The notes: a model not told the origin generated them from the sequence alone. Counted from the first letter of the stretch, positions 38,841 through 52,465 are shown. The stretch is 64,000 nucleotides of DNA from Vespa crabro (GCF_910589235.1 NC_060965.1:3196901-3260900); one strand, 5' to 3'. A program made the numbers and translations.

Positions 38841-41800
38841 TCACTTCTTTGGCTCGACCACTTAAGGGCACTTAACCTGTTTGCTAAAAATATTAAGCGC
38901 CGGCAAATATCGTCAAATAGAACAAATTCGTGCCGAGTGCTTTTGCGTGTGACTGGCTGGTGCGAGTCTCTTTGTGGAAAGGAATTTTTTTTTTAAGCGA
39001 CGCCGGTGTGCTTCCACCCTTTTAAACTTTCGACCTAACTCGACCGTCGTCGTGATTATATAGAGAGGTAGACCCTCAAACTTTGCATATGTGTGGGTGT
39101 ATTTGTGTATTTATGTAAACGCACACGTATACGCACGTTCGTATTATATTAACGTTCGTTAAGCGTAGTTTAAAGGAGATCCCACAACATGATAATTCTC
39201 TACGTTCTCTTCTAAAATCAACCTTCTCAGTCAATACCTGCTACAATAATACATGCTATATAAAGCGTAATATGTATGTGTGTGTGTGTATGTATGCGTG
39301 TATATAAACGAATCGTTTGTGTACGAACGTATGTGTGACGAGAGTTTATGTAAAATTGTTGGACCTCTTGGAATCAGCAGCGTCTATATCTTAGACTAAC
39401 AAATGAGTACCGTTCGTCCGTCCATTCCATCCTATTAGATCCTCTCATGTCCTGTGTATCGAAAGTGAGGGCCGTCGTTTTGAATATTTATTGAAACATT
39501 ATTTTTCTAAAAAAGCATATCTCTTCTCTCTTATATTTCTATTTGCCGTAATCTTTTTCTTTTTGTCTAAACAATAAATATCCTAAAGGATTGAGGCCGG
39601 ATAAAAAAATATTTCAGACAAAAATTGTCCATTTTTAACGTAATATAATATGCCAAAGTTATAAAAATTATAAGTTTCTATTAAAAAAAAAAAAAAAAAT
39701 AAAATAAAGTTGATTTGAAAATAATCTTGAAAACTTCCATTGAATGAGAAATAAATAATATTATTATGTTAGCCGCTAAAAAACCAAATAACTTTTGTTT
39801 CAAACTTTCTTTTCAAAAATACATTGTCTTTGAGATATTTAGGTGTTTCAATTTGAAAAACTCACCCTGTATATTGTACAAACATATTAATTACAGGGAT
39901 GATTTTAAACGAACTCCTATTCACCAGCGTTCTCTCTCTTTTTCACGAATACATAGGAGTAGCATAATACACGATACGATTACGCGTGCGGTTTTACGTT
40001 AGAGGTACAATTTCATGAGAGGCTCAGGATACGAAGCGTTTTAAAGGAAATCCCGTGGATTTCTGTTTCCTTCCTCTCTGGCACAACGCGAGACATACGA
40101 CTATAACGTCCACGGTGACAACAACAAGGACGTAAGCCGCTTATCGTCCTATTGACATATAATATTCGCCTACCCCGTTTCCAATCCTCTTCTTCCCATC
40201 CTATCTTCCTCCCCACCATCATTCTTGCCCTACTACTAACTCCCTTCGAGGACATACGTATACATCCACTTATAGTAAAATCCACGTTTAAATCCATCGT
40301 ATGGTGTATCTTTCATCTAGCATACCACAATATGTACTCACTTTTCCCTTCTCGCAAGATAGATATAAAATAAACGATTAAACCATAAATGTAAATTTCA
40401 TTAATTACATTAGACAACATCTCATTAACTAAGTACTTTTAAGAACAATATTAATAGATTAATTTTCAATATTTATTTTTATATCATATATAATAATGTG
40501 GGTTTATTGAAAAAAAAAAAAAAAAACATAAAGTTCATAGGATTCGTGTCCTATATTTAAAACTTCATACGATAAAGATCTTTCGAAAACTTATTGAAGA
40601 AATTATACAAAACTTCCCCTGGTTGAAATATTTGAGTTTAAGAATTATTCGCCCGTAAGAATATACACGTGTAAAGATCTCACACTATCAGTGACATATT
40701 CGTATACATCACGCACAGGTGGATAGATAGAAAGAGATGCTCCCCGATTCTCGGTGATATTTGCTAGTGGGAATCGACAGGTGTCCCTACCCTGGATGTA
40801 CCCCCTAAGTACCGCTTACTAGGGAATTATGTCTGTCACGTCTGTCCGTTTTGCCCGATTCATTTCACATTGCCGTCTTTCCTCGACCACCTTCTCTTAT
40901 TCCAGCTGTACCTGCACACGGGTTTCCATTTTCCTCTTTCCCTTTGAATTCGAACTGGCTTACGGCATTCGAGCGTGACAAAACGCAAATGCCTTCTTCA
41001 ATACTGTAGTGGGCAATTTTTGATTTCTAGCTACATCACGAAATAGAAAGAAGAAATCAATGAAATAAATTCAATGGTGAGATATGGTAATGTGGTTATT
41101 ATAATACTAGTATATTTTCCCTCACGGTGGACTACTAAGATTAAAAAAAAAAAAAAAACATTTTTGTACTACTTCTTTTCACTCAATCAATTCCTTTCTA
41201 ATATAACCAACTTCACAATTTTTTTTTCTCTCTCGCTTCGTATTTCTTATCCCCATCTTCTCTTTCTCTCTTTCACTCATTAATGACATTGTAGCTTTTG
41301 TTATGGCTAATATCTATGCAAATTAATTAGTATATACTTTTTGTCAGATCATAGAGAGCAATTATTCAAAATTTTATCATGATTGTCTAAAAATAATAAG
41401 AATTTTTGAGAAATTACGAACACACAGATTAAAAATTTTATATTGTTAATAATTATTTGTAAGAATAGAAAATTTTAATTATACTTTTGGAAACTTAAAT
41501 TATCCATTCTTTTATCTTACTTACGTGTAGATTTCGATAATAATACATATTTGACATATACGTAATTTGTTTCAATGCTAACTTCTGCTGTAAATATTGG
41601 GAAAATTGGATAAATTGGAAACTCTAATTTTTCTCACTCTCATACATTTAGTACATGTACATTTCGTAAAACAAGAAAACACGATAATATCTATTGGAAA
41701 ATGCGGCGATACGAGTTGCACGCCGTAACACCTAGCCTACACAGACAGACAGAGAGCCCGAAAACCTTTATAAAATCAATACTATTTAATCCTTTGAAAT

Positions 41801-42288
41801 CTCCATTTTTGCTTTAACAGGGATTACCAGTATACATATTCAGTAAAAACTTTTGAACAATTCGTCGAAAAAAGAATTCTTTGCTAGGACTAAAAAGTCT
41901 CTATTAAAAGTTCAGAAAAATATTTTTAATTGCAAACTTTAAGTGGTTCTTTAAGACGCTAACTTGATATCAAAAAATAGAACACTTGAGAATGAAAAAG
42001 ATTCATTGACTTTCGCAGTATTTTTCAAAACCTTTTTTTTTTTCTTTAAATGAATAGTTACCTCTAGAAATTATATCTCTTTCTCTTTCTCTCTTCGCCC
42101 CTACCCCTTTTTCTTTCTTACCTTTTCCTCTCCTTTCTTCTACCTAGAATAGAGTTAAACTCAAGCTTTGGATATGCAAATCGGGCAGCACGCGTGTGTA
42201 ACTAACCCGACACCCCTTCAACAGTCTAGCCCAACCTACCCTATAGGATTTCTTAGGGAAGAAAGTCTCCACAACGTATTTATAACCT

Positions 42289-42340
42289 CTTCCTTCCTTT
42301 CTTCCTTCCTTCCTTCCTTCCTTCCTTCCTTTCTTCCTTT
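42289..42340. repeat. CTTC tetranucleotide microsatellite
   Basis: CTTC/TTCC periodicity runs for about 50 bp with two CTTT interruptions. Confidence 0.92.
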
Positions 42341-43440
42341 AGACTACGCAAGACTCGACTCTCCCTGATAAATGCTCATCTTAGATTTAAGTTTATTAAA
42401 CTAACTTGCTGAAATAATGAATAATTCTGGAGCTATTGTGTTACCATGAGAGAAGAACCGGCAGTCGTACTTTTTGTTTCGGCTTTGTTACCAGAAAGAG
42501 AAAGGGTGCTCAAAATCAAACATTTCGCTTTTCCCAATATTTAAAGAAGACAATATGACCATTAAAAAGAAAGGAAGGAATGCAGAACGAAGATAAAATG
42601 ATTGGACACATTTGTGAAAGGGGTTACGTTTTACATATGCATGTACACAGCGTAAAAATATGATATACCATATCATATATTTCTTCGTTTTAGAAATTCC
42701 TGTAGGTACGATACCTATAAGCTAAAAATTTTCATAATTTCATGTATACTGAAACTTCCGATAGAGTACTTAAAATTATTTTTTTGTTTGCAACGTTGCA
42801 ATCCAAATTTTAGTATTTTATATTCATTATTTCGAATTTATTGTTCAATATTTCTTATTTTTTCAGAGCTATATAATCAAATAATTCCCGACCAATATTA
42901 CTGAAAATAGAGGAAACAAACTTTATCTTCGATTTATATTTCAAAAATATTTACACATATACAGATACATACTTCGTGAATTTCGTTGAGATAAAAGTAG
43001 AGAAGAGGAAGAGAAAGCAGGATTGAGGGAGAGAAGAGGAGGGAGTGAAAATGCGTCGATTTCGAGAGGGATCAACGCGAAATCGTCTGCCCTCTTTTTC
43101 CCGTAAACACTTGAACGAGGTCGGATGGTTACGTCGATCGCACTCGACAATCGCAATTATCCGGCAGGTAACGATTTCCCGGAGGGGCCGCCGCTAATTA
43201 ATATAACCAGCGACGATTCGTTCGCGATTGACAGGAAAATGCACGATGAGAAAGAAAGAAGCAGAGGAGAAATGGGAGGAAGGGAAGCAGGAGAGAGAGA
43301 GAGAGAGAGAGATAATAGAAAGGGTTGAAAAAGAGAGAAAGAGAGAGATATGGTTCTGTGACCATGGTTGGCAACACAACAACGAAGCCAGAGAGTAAAA
43401 GAGAGAGAGAGAGAGAGAGAGAAGAGGAGTGGAAGTGGAG

Positions 43441-43700
43441 GGACAGAGGGCCGCAATTTGTCAGGTGACAGCCAAGAGACTGGAATAAATGGACAATTAC
43501 ACAAATACAATGTTTGACGTCATTTCAATGACGCGAGAGACACCTGTGATTGATTGTTAATTGCCTCGGTTTGTTACCCCGACCAAGCCCGGTTGGGAGT
43601 TCGGCGAGTTAGCATCCGGGGTGGGTGGAGGCTGGTGATGCCGGTGGTGTCCGCTGGATACGAATAATTTAATTGAACCGATCGATGCGCAGAATGTTTT
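43441..43700. promoter_or_regulatory. Candidate enhancer with CRE, E-box and PBC/Hox-type site
   Basis: TGACGTCA at 43515-43522 is followed by ATGACG. CACCTG at 43541-43546 directly abuts TGATTGAT at 43547-43554, a PBC/Hox-type word. TTAATTG and later AATTTAATTGAACCGATCGATGCG follow, spread over GC-richer DNA free of simple repeats. No coding frame fits. Confidence 0.35.
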
Positions 43701-45767
43701 CACTACTCTTTATCTACTTTTCGACAGAGGCCTCTCATTTTCTTCACGGTTCTTCTTTATTTCTTATGAATTTTTACTTCTATATTGATTTACCTACTTC
43801 AAATCTTATCTTACCGTTCACTCTGTTAGATTAATAACACATTACTACTCTTGCTTATCGATTTATTGATAGTATGCGGTTCATTTTCCCATTTAGCAAT
43901 ATAGTCCGTTAATTATCCCTGAAATTGAAGGATAATTAGCGATTATAGCGAGGTAAGACGTGAAACCGTGAAGTGGTAATAGTGATGGTAAATCTCTTGT
44001 CTCGTCCTTTGGTAAATTGAACACGACGCGAAATCGGGCTCTGTTGATGAGCAGTAGGTCAGGGTTCCTATGTATTGGTGTTTGATTGAGACCTCACTCA
44101 AGCGTGTATGTTGACTGATAGCCCCATTAACACGCTTGCCACGCTATCTATATTTACCAGCGTGTATTGTAATATGCAAGAATCACGTGTGGACTATGCG
44201 GATAAGTTAAAACCCCTCTATGCTTTCTGTTATCTCATTGAAAAGTAAAAGTTCCTTTTTATAACACCATCTTTGCAATATTGATTTGGTTTATCGATGA
44301 ATTTCAACATGAAAATGAAGAATATATAGAATATCTCGAAGAAGTTTGATTAAGTTTCACAAACATATCCGTACTAAAATCCGACCTTTCACCTTGCTCA
44401 CCATGTATTCGGCGATGACCGTCAGCGAAGGTTACCTATTCGAGGAAAATTTTCGCCCTCAGAGACACGGGACATTCGTCCGGGGGCTGAGTTGTCCCGT
44501 ATGCAAATTCGTTTTATTGTCGCAGGATAGAGAGCGAGAACGAGAGAGAAAATGAGAGAGAGACAGAGAGTCGGCCAGACGTGGACCCGTGTAAACGGCC
44601 ATCTTCGCTACCCGCCTTAATTTCATTAATGCCCCGCTGCCCCCCAACCACCCTCTTCTCCACTTTAATTACTGCCAATTGCCCTTGCCGCACGCGAATT
44701 ATGTCATTTCCACATGAGCAGCATTTTAGCGAAATTTTCGCAAGGTAGTTAGAAACGAGACGACTGCAGTCGTTCTCTCTTTTCCTCTCTCTCTCTCTCT
44801 CTTTCTCCCTCCCTTCACGTCTAGCTCGTCGTAGTGCAGCGCTTAATAAGGGAATAATTAATTAACTGCACTCCTGTACTTCGTTTTTGCAGTTCAACCT
44901 TTTGCCGGAAAATAAAATGTACCATGTATACTCGGGATCTAGTAATGAAACGCTATGTGCATATTCCTTTGTTTTGCTCCAGCCGAATATAGCCCCTACT
45001 ACGAATTTAATTTTCCAAATTATATCTTGACGACCGGTTCGATAAAGGCTTCAAGTATTCGTCTCGGAGATCTCTCTCAAAATTGTATTTGAAAATACTT
45101 ATAAATATTATATCTATATATGTGCGTTCCCGCATGATCAAAAATTCTCGTCATTTCGCAATTTTCTTGGCTGAACGTTGCATGCTCGAATTTCCCGCGT
45201 CGCGAGTATTTCTATTTTCGAACAACGTCATTACATCCGGCTAACAAGGCGTTGTTCTCGTGGCCTACGCATGGATGGAAACTTTTTTTTGGGAACTTTT
45301 TCCATCCACCGTAGCCTTCACAGCTACGCTACAAATCAGTCCTGTCGGACTTGCGCTCGGACTAGCGAAATACAACACGCTGCGAAGTAATATCGCTAAT
45401 TGAGAAAAATAACCCAGGTGCGATAACATGCTTCCGCGCTGATACCTACAACGACGACGACAACCCAACAACAAGAGTTGTCTTATACTTACGTCAAAAA
45501 TCTTCGCGATTTCCATGTATTCTTAATCATTTTATTTCTCAACCAATCTAGTAATATTTTCAATTTCTTGCTTAATTAGGCCATATCCAATTTAATCCTG
45601 AAACAATTGCGCCATACTATTTGAAAGAGGGAAAAAGTGTGGATGTTGGAAGCATTAAATTTTCATGGACCTTCGCCTTGCAGCAGTTAGGATGTCGAAA
45701 TGTCGTTGCTTGCTGACCGACCCGAGGGTAAGTACCAACTAACCTTCGCAAGGCTAAAAGGTCGGAA

Positions 45768-45781
45768 AGCTCGCGCGAGCT
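45768..45781. repeat. Perfect 14-bp palindrome
   Basis: AGCTCGCGCGAGCT is self-complementary. It overlaps the first of two direct GAGCTCAT copies (45777-45784 and 45791-45798). Confidence 0.88.
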
Positions 45782-46226
45782 CATGCTTTGAGCTCATCTA
45801 ATAACCTGAATGAAAGAGAGGGGCTGCTTTGTTGGATCTAAAAATAACAATATATAATTGAATCAACGACTGACATGGCCGTACCTTTCTCTATACACTT
45901 TTTTAATACAACACTCTTCCGTGCACTTTTTCTGCTTCTATATTACTTCCTTTTGACAGTCTCTTTGTAATAAAATTAATACTGAAATCTTATGAATATT
46001 AAGCAGAATATTATTAAAAAAAAATAATATTAAATGTAATTGTTAACTTTAAAAAAAAAATATTTCTTTCGATCGATAAAATAATGGCGGAGCAGAAATG
46101 ATTTCACGAGAAGTTTGAATGAGAAGGTAAAGAAGAGTAGTGGAAGAAAGATAGAGGAGATGATTCGTCTAAATAGGCAACATAACGCGGGAAAAGTTTG
46201 AAGACAGTTCTTGAAGACTGTATCCA

Positions 46227-46274
46227 TCGTCGTCGTCGTCGTCGTCGTCCTCGTCCTCGTCCTCGTCTTCGTCC
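46227..46274. repeat. CGT/CCT triplet array
   Basis: Pure CGT units change to alternating CCT-CGT units. It is open in several frames, giving Arg-rich or Asp/Thr-rich simple peptides with no supporting flanks. Confidence 0.93.
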
Positions 46275-46514
46275 TAGCCGATCCATTAGTGTAATTGCAA
46301 TTTATTTAGTAATTACTTTAATTAGTGAGCACCTAGCCGGTGCTTCAAGATTCCGCGGGAGAGTTGCATCGAGAACAGCAAGAGAAGAAGGGAAAGAGAG
46401 AGAGAGAGAAAGAGAGAGAAAGAAAGAGAGATAGTGGGAAAGGTAGAAAGGAGAAACGAAGGGAGCTAAGAGGGGTAAAACGAGGAATGGAAACGTCTTT
46501 GCATCTCTAAATGC

Positions 46515-46518
<4 letters not shown>

Positions 46519-46551
<33 letters not shown>
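46519..46551. repeat. GA microsatellite
   Basis: It is an uninterrupted AG repeat. Confidence 0.94.
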
Positions 46552-46552
<1 letters not shown>

Positions 46553-46560
46553 GAAATGAA

Positions 46561-46925
46561 GGAGACAAACGGAATTAATTAATGAATTAGCCTTAAGGGA
46601 TAGGCGTAAAAACAAGTGGAAATCGGGTTGAAACGGGCTGAACGCGACCGATTAAAGTAAGTGGGGACCAAGGAACGTAAGTAAAACGAGTAACTAAGTA
46701 AGTGACGACTAACAGCCACCCTTAGTCCTTTCAATGTTAAAGCTGTGGGAGAAATGGTGCCGAGCGTAAACCGTGTCCGAGAATGAAAATTAATGGCAAC
46801 TTCCCAAATCCTTTTTCAGTCGGGTCGCCGTTTAAACGCCTAACAGGAGCTGATTCGATGCAAATTAATCGAACGTAACTCGCGAGATATGTTCCATTCG
46901 TAAAAGCATCCAATTCAAACGGGGT
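46561..46925. promoter_or_regulatory. Candidate enhancer with octamer-homeodomain composite
   Basis: ATGCAAATTAAT at 46858-46869 joins an exact POU octamer to a homeodomain half site. Around it are TTAATTAATGAATTAGCC, CGATTAAAG and TCGCCGTTTAAACGCC. The sequence is repeat-free and non-coding. Confidence 0.32.
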
Positions 46926-47760
46926 TACTATGGTATTCTCGATAGATTTTTATCGCGGTTCTTTATTCCGTTTCACGTTCTTGGTAAAAGAGATGAGGGT
47001 CTATGAAATCATAAATAACAATACGATGAAATCATATTATCACAAAATACATTTCGAGATTGAGCCCTCAAACCCTTTTTGCTAGAGATTCTCCAAATCC
47101 CTCAGTCTTTAATCCCTGTCTCAGCTCTCATCTAAGGTAGGTACTCACGACGCGAGGGAGTGATAAGCGATGTAAATTTTCTTGCGGGTTACCATTTCGC
47201 TAACCGCGGATTGGTATGGAATAGTTCGCGAGTTGAATGAACTAGGCTTGCTACATGCCTGGCTGATGTATCTTCAGGAAATCCGTACAGCTCATGAGAC
47301 ACCGTCTTGTTTGTCTTGCGTTTTAGGTGACTCGAATACTGTGCTTACATTTCCACGTTGAAGACCGAGACCTCTCGGCTTAAGGATTTGATTCCACATA
47401 TAAATATTAATGCGTATCTCTTTAACGACCTGCTGCTTCTTCAATACATTTGTAAACGGCTGATTAAACTGCGACGATAATTAATTTTATTCATATTTCT
47501 TATCCAATATTTTTCTTTTATCATATCAATGTTATCCTTCTTATTTTATTTTATAATGAAAATATCAATTTTACAACAATATCAAATATTTCCTTATTGT
47601 TATACATATGTATTTCTGTACTCAGATCGCGAGATCTTTGTTCACACGCTGCGAAAAGCAGAGCTAGCAGTTTCTATACGTAAGAGAAAAGGACGAAGGC
47701 GTACGTGAAAGCTGGTCGATAACACGACGAGCTAGCTAGTGGAGGTGGAAACGGCGGCTT
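46926..47760. other. Non-coding stretch, nothing recognised
   Basis: It is mixed-composition sequence without simple repeats of note and without a credible open frame. Confidence 0.5.
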
Positions 47761-47960
47761 CGTGACGAGGCTGCGACATCGGGATTGTGATTAGGGGCCG
47801 GTCGGCAAACAATGCCTAATTACATAATTATTGTGCCCGGGCCCGTAATTAAGACACATTACTCCTCTCAGCTGGTAATTCATTACGCTTAATGTCTTCC
47901 CTCGGTCTGCCTGCCGTTTCATCGCGGATGACAGTCGCGACGGTTCCAGCTAAATACCGT
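47761..47960. promoter_or_regulatory. Candidate regulatory island with TAATTA cluster
   Basis: CCTAATTACATAATTATTG, GCCCGGGCCCGTAATTAAG, GGTAATTCATTACG and CTTAATG lie within about 80 bp, in sequence GC-richer than the flanks. Several homeodomain-type words in close spacing and no coding frame suggest regulatory DNA. Confidence 0.3.
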
Positions 47961-50900
47961 TACCGTGAAATATTACCGACTGGTACCTTAGTTGGAGTCA
48001 CTCTTCGAGAAGAAAGACGATTGCTATTTGTTGATTTTACTTCGTCTAATTTTACTATACTATATACGTTGATATTAATAAGTCTCAAATTAATTGTAAT
48101 TTGTGCTATAATTTTGAAATAAAAAATTTTACAACAGTTATAATAGTATTACGTATACAATATGGTTCATACCTGCTTGATGATAATTTAAATATTCATA
48201 AGGAAATATAATAGAATAGATCATCAAATTACAAAATTTGTCGTAAAAAAAAAAAAACGTGAAGGTTTGAAAGAGATAGGTAGACTTGAAAGACTACCAA
48301 ATGCATCAGCATTTACATGCATATGAAAAACACAAGGAAAATCAGGAAAATAGAGAAAACGGTATGAAAGGAAAAGAGTGAGAAACTCATATACATTATC
48401 CAGTGAAAAAAAGATTGTTCATATGCAAGCTCTTCACACGAAGGAAAGAGGTTCCTACAAATGAAAATTTCTGAAAAAAACAGCTTGCCTTTTATTACAG
48501 AAACTGATACATGCGACACTGAAGAATAATATAAGTAAAAGAGGAGGAAGAAGAGGTAGAAGAGGTAGAAAAGATGTGTAAAATACAAGAGAACCGATAT
48601 TGTACTACTACTTTTATTTAGCTAACGTTCGAATATGAAGGGGTTCGGAGTAACGCCATCGTTTCCCATGGGAGTCTCCCTCATTGAAATCTAGACGAAG
48701 AGAGTCGCTTTATGACTCTTCAGTTTTCTGGTAATCTCGAAATGCTTGAAATACTTGCGAGAGGCTAAAAAGGAAAAAAGAAAGCAGCAGAAAAAAAGAT
48801 AAATAAATAAAGGTGATGTGACACGAGCATCAGGATTCCCGAAGGATTAGACGAAGAATATTGATTGGTATAATTCGTAATGTTTTGCATTCTCGTTTGG
48901 GAGGAATTTCCTTTTTTCGCATACGACATTTTCTATCTTCGTTTTTTCACCAGTCTTTTCTTTTCCTATGTAACAATAATTCATATTTTTTATAGTCTTC
49001 GTTATCTCATTTTACACATCTGATAATGTTATTCGCCGTACGGTGATAATTATTCTGATGCATTGCCGGTTGATTAATTGCCTACCTTAAGAACTGTGGT
49101 ATAAAATTTTTAACGATTACAAGTTAACTTTATTACACAATACGTAGATATATATCGCAAACTTACTGACACGAAAGAAAGATAAATTAAGGTATATTTT
49201 TTATATATGTCCACAATTACGTTCATCCATCACACAAATTATCTTGAAATTGTTATATTCTCAAATATTATATAAATCATTTCTGTGGATTCAGGAATTC
49301 AATTAATATTATCCAGGATGATGATATCCCTGTTACTATTCAATTAATATTACCTCCATCTCTTCCCCCCTTCCCATACTCCAACGTTTCCTCTCACTTT
49401 GATCGCAAAATTTTGTAATACCAAATATTAAACGAAAACACAATTTGCGGGAAATATATGAGCATATTCGTTTGATTATCGTACCGTGAATTGCGTGTCA
49501 ACAAAACTTACATTTTCAATCAAAATTGCGTTCTAATTACAAGCGTATCTATTTGTATTGACCATTGGAGTCGAGAACGATACGCGCCACAAATTTTCAA
49601 GTTCTGCGAACGAAACTCGTTCGCACTCTACCACCCACCATCTCCTTACTCCTTAAGTAGCTAACTTCTCTGAGTTAACAACGAAGAAATAGGATTTCGT
49701 TTATTATTTCTGTCATGAAAATTCGGACTATTCTATCGTTAGTGAATATTTCATTGATATTATCAATAAATAGAAAAATTTTTTAAATAATTCGACATGT
49801 TATATTGATTGAACTGTGAAATAGCTTCGGTGGCGCCAACGCACGGTACGATAACGAGTTAAAATACGAGATGTAGTATTCCCTTGAGAATTAGCTTTTT
49901 AAATGAAGTGTTGCAAATTGGAACAGAATAGGTCAATACTATAATTCTAAAGTAATTGAATTTTAACTGATTATTAGTATTGATAAAATTTCTACGCTGT
50001 CATAATTCAGATCTAAGATGAAGTGTTGACACAAATCACTCAATAAAATAATGACATCACTTCTGTATCTCCTAAAAAAAAAAAATGTTAGATCAATCAT
50101 CCGCAATCCTATATAATAGGATATTATAGTTTTATAGGGTCTCGTGATAGTAAATGTCATAATAATGAATTCGTTCTAATACTTTGTACAATCATTGAAA
50201 GCTTTCTGGTTCGGCGCGCATAGACCGCCGTCACTTATAGCGTATTGACATCTCGTAAGCCGAAGCTTTCTGGGGTCCTTCTCGTGTCCAAACAAGACGA
50301 CGATGCACCTTGGGAATTGGAAGTCCTCGTTTGCACGAATTCGCAAATATAGCCAGGGGTATCGAAGCCAACCGAACCGAAGAATTGATAAATTAGTTAT
50401 TCCGTTAGTCGCTCGAGTCCCTCTCTTAGCCCCTCAACCCTCTCCTGAGTCTCGTGCACACCACCACATTTGATCTGAGGTTACCGGATAATCACGCTTG
50501 TTTGCATCTGGTTCGACTCCTTCGACTCCTAAATCGCAAATTTGTGAATCGTATGTAGAATACACGATTAGAGTATTTAAAAAAAAAAACATATAAGGTA
50601 AAAATTGAATTAACGAAGTTTAATATTCAATATTTATTACTTACTAAATAATCTACACACACGTAAACGCACTTTCTTCGTGAGGTTATACGCTGCAGTG
50701 CAAGCAAGAATTACAAATATTCTCGTTTACTTACCGCGCAAAGGATAATCCGAATCTCAAAGAGAAAACCTACCTTCGGCGCGAAGCCAATTAATTCCCA
50801 AAAGAATTCGATTCGTACTGTATGATAATTCCAAGATAGTGCGACGATAGTACGAGATTAGGAAGATACAATATTTGCTCGACGATTTCTATCTCTAATA

Positions 50901-51280
50901 GGGTGTATCAAGATTATTTCCTTCGCAGCTGTGGCCTCCGTTCAACAAGGCCAAAGCAATTACATTGGAAAATATTTCTTTAATCTTTTCTTCAATTTCT
51001 AATAAGTATGTTGTAATAAAATAGATTCAAAAGTTTGAAAAATTTTCAGTCATTCTCATAAAATCGAATTATTTTTGAAAATTCATATTCGAACATTTAC
51101 ACCAGGACAGGAAATCAGTAGCAGCAATCAGACCACAAGATTTCTCGACAAGATCTTCAAAAATTGTCTCTATCTATCAACAGATACATATTAGATCGAC
51201 TCGAACCTGACCCGTTCTATAACCATACGAGATCCTACATAATGTCGCTTCGAATTCAAGATTTTTGTGGCTGCTAACCC
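47961..51280. other. AT-rich non-coding stretch
   Basis: There are no long tracts apart from short A-runs near 48246 and 50075. The few open frames are short and unlike known proteins. Motifs with tRNA B-box similarity at 50510 were checked and rejected. Confidence 0.5.
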
Positions 51281-51420
51281 GTTGGCTTTGGTCCGCTAAC
51301 GTATTTGCAAGATCCGCCGCGTTGATGGACATATAATGCGACGTGTGATTGTAGGCCCGCCAATCGCGGCCGATTGTGCCTCTGAAGGCCCGCTAACTAT
51401 CTCAAACTAGCCCCATTCAA
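51281..51420. promoter_or_regulatory. GC-richer candidate regulatory island
   Basis: It contains two CCCGCTAAC/CCGCTAAC words, CCGCCGCGTTGATGG, ATAATGCGACG and CCAATCGCGGCCGATTG (a near-palindrome). It is non-coding, free of repeats and ends at a CT-rich tract. Confidence 0.22.
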
Positions 51421-52420
51421 GCTTCACGACCTCACTCTATCCACATCTCGCTCTATATCCTCCATCTCTCTCTCTCTCTCTCTCTCCCTCTCTCACTCTC
51501 TCTTTCCCTCACCTAGCTATCTTTCACTCTTTCCATCTATATCGTTCTCCTCGTTTGCCTCCTCTCTTTCCCCCTCTTTCACTGACATACACGTGCACAC
51601 ATATACCAACACATTGATGTGCACACACATACGTATACGTAGAAAGGTAGAGAGACACAATCACGCGCGGTGGTTACGTAGGTACGCTTCTCCACGCGAC
51701 GTACCATTCGTCTCGGTTCGAATCCTCGGCCCTATATAGGTATCCAACGCACGTTCTACGTGGAAATTTCAAATCTATCACCGACCCAGACGAATGCAAA
51801 TCGCGCATGAAGCGCGCTTAATAAAGCTTCGCACGCAGCCTCCGCAAGTCGCAATTTTCTTTCCAACGTGTGCTGCCATGCTCGTGCTCGTGCGCTCGCG
51901 CGCGCACTCACGAAAGCTTTTAATGAAACGCTCACGTAATGCGCTCTACTACCGGCCTTTCGAGCGTTTTCGTCGACCTACGAGAGAAAGGTTCCGCCGT
52001 TACTCATTATAATTACGAGACGTTTTTAATATGGTTCAACCCCTCGAGGAAGAAAAGTGAAAGAGGAAGAAAGAGAGAAAAAAAAGATATGGGAAAATCG
52101 ATTTTTGGAAAATTCCGATATACCTACTATTCTCTTTTGGCTGTTCTTCTTTAGAATTGTGTCTCATTGATTTTTGATCGTCATTTACATCAGAGATAAG
52201 GAACGAAAAGTCTTAATAACACTAATCTTGTCTAGCAATGATCTTTTAGAAAATATCAATAATTTTAATGAAACGTGATAGGTCGTATATCACATTGGTA
52301 TTTTAAGATATGTATATTGGAAAATTGACGTAATCGTTTGATTTACAGATCGACGAATGCACTTTGATGCAAAACGTTTTCGACGCGGTCAATATTATCC
52401 GAATAGATAAGCCACTAGTC

Positions 52421-52422
<2 letters not shown>

Positions 52423-52465
<43 letters not shown>

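Larger units (their letters stand above)
38226..43440. other. Non-coding stretch
   Basis: CT tracts lie at 38263-38308 and 38434-38484, a decamer minisatellite at 38781-38840, an A run at 39683-39699 and a CTTC array at 42289-42340. GA tracts lie at 43290-43312 and 43401-43422. An exact ATGCAAATTAAT lies at 41316-41327. No gene is supported. Confidence 0.55.
43701..46560. other. Non-coding stretch
   Basis: It contains an octamer ATGCAAAT at 44501-44508, GA at 44526-44569, CT at 44786-44803, a 14-bp palindrome at 45768-45781, a GTC/CTC triplet array at 46227-46274 and GA tracts at 46395-46432 and 46519-46551. No gene is supported. Confidence 0.5.

Noticed and set aside
50510..50520. GGTTCGACTCC, a second tRNA B-box match
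   Set aside because: The T-stem bases do not pair and no cloverleaf can be drawn.
51715..51725. GGTTCGAATCC, a perfect match to a tRNA B box
   Set aside because: The flanks do not form a T-arm stem, there is no A box at the right distance and no acceptor-stem pairing.
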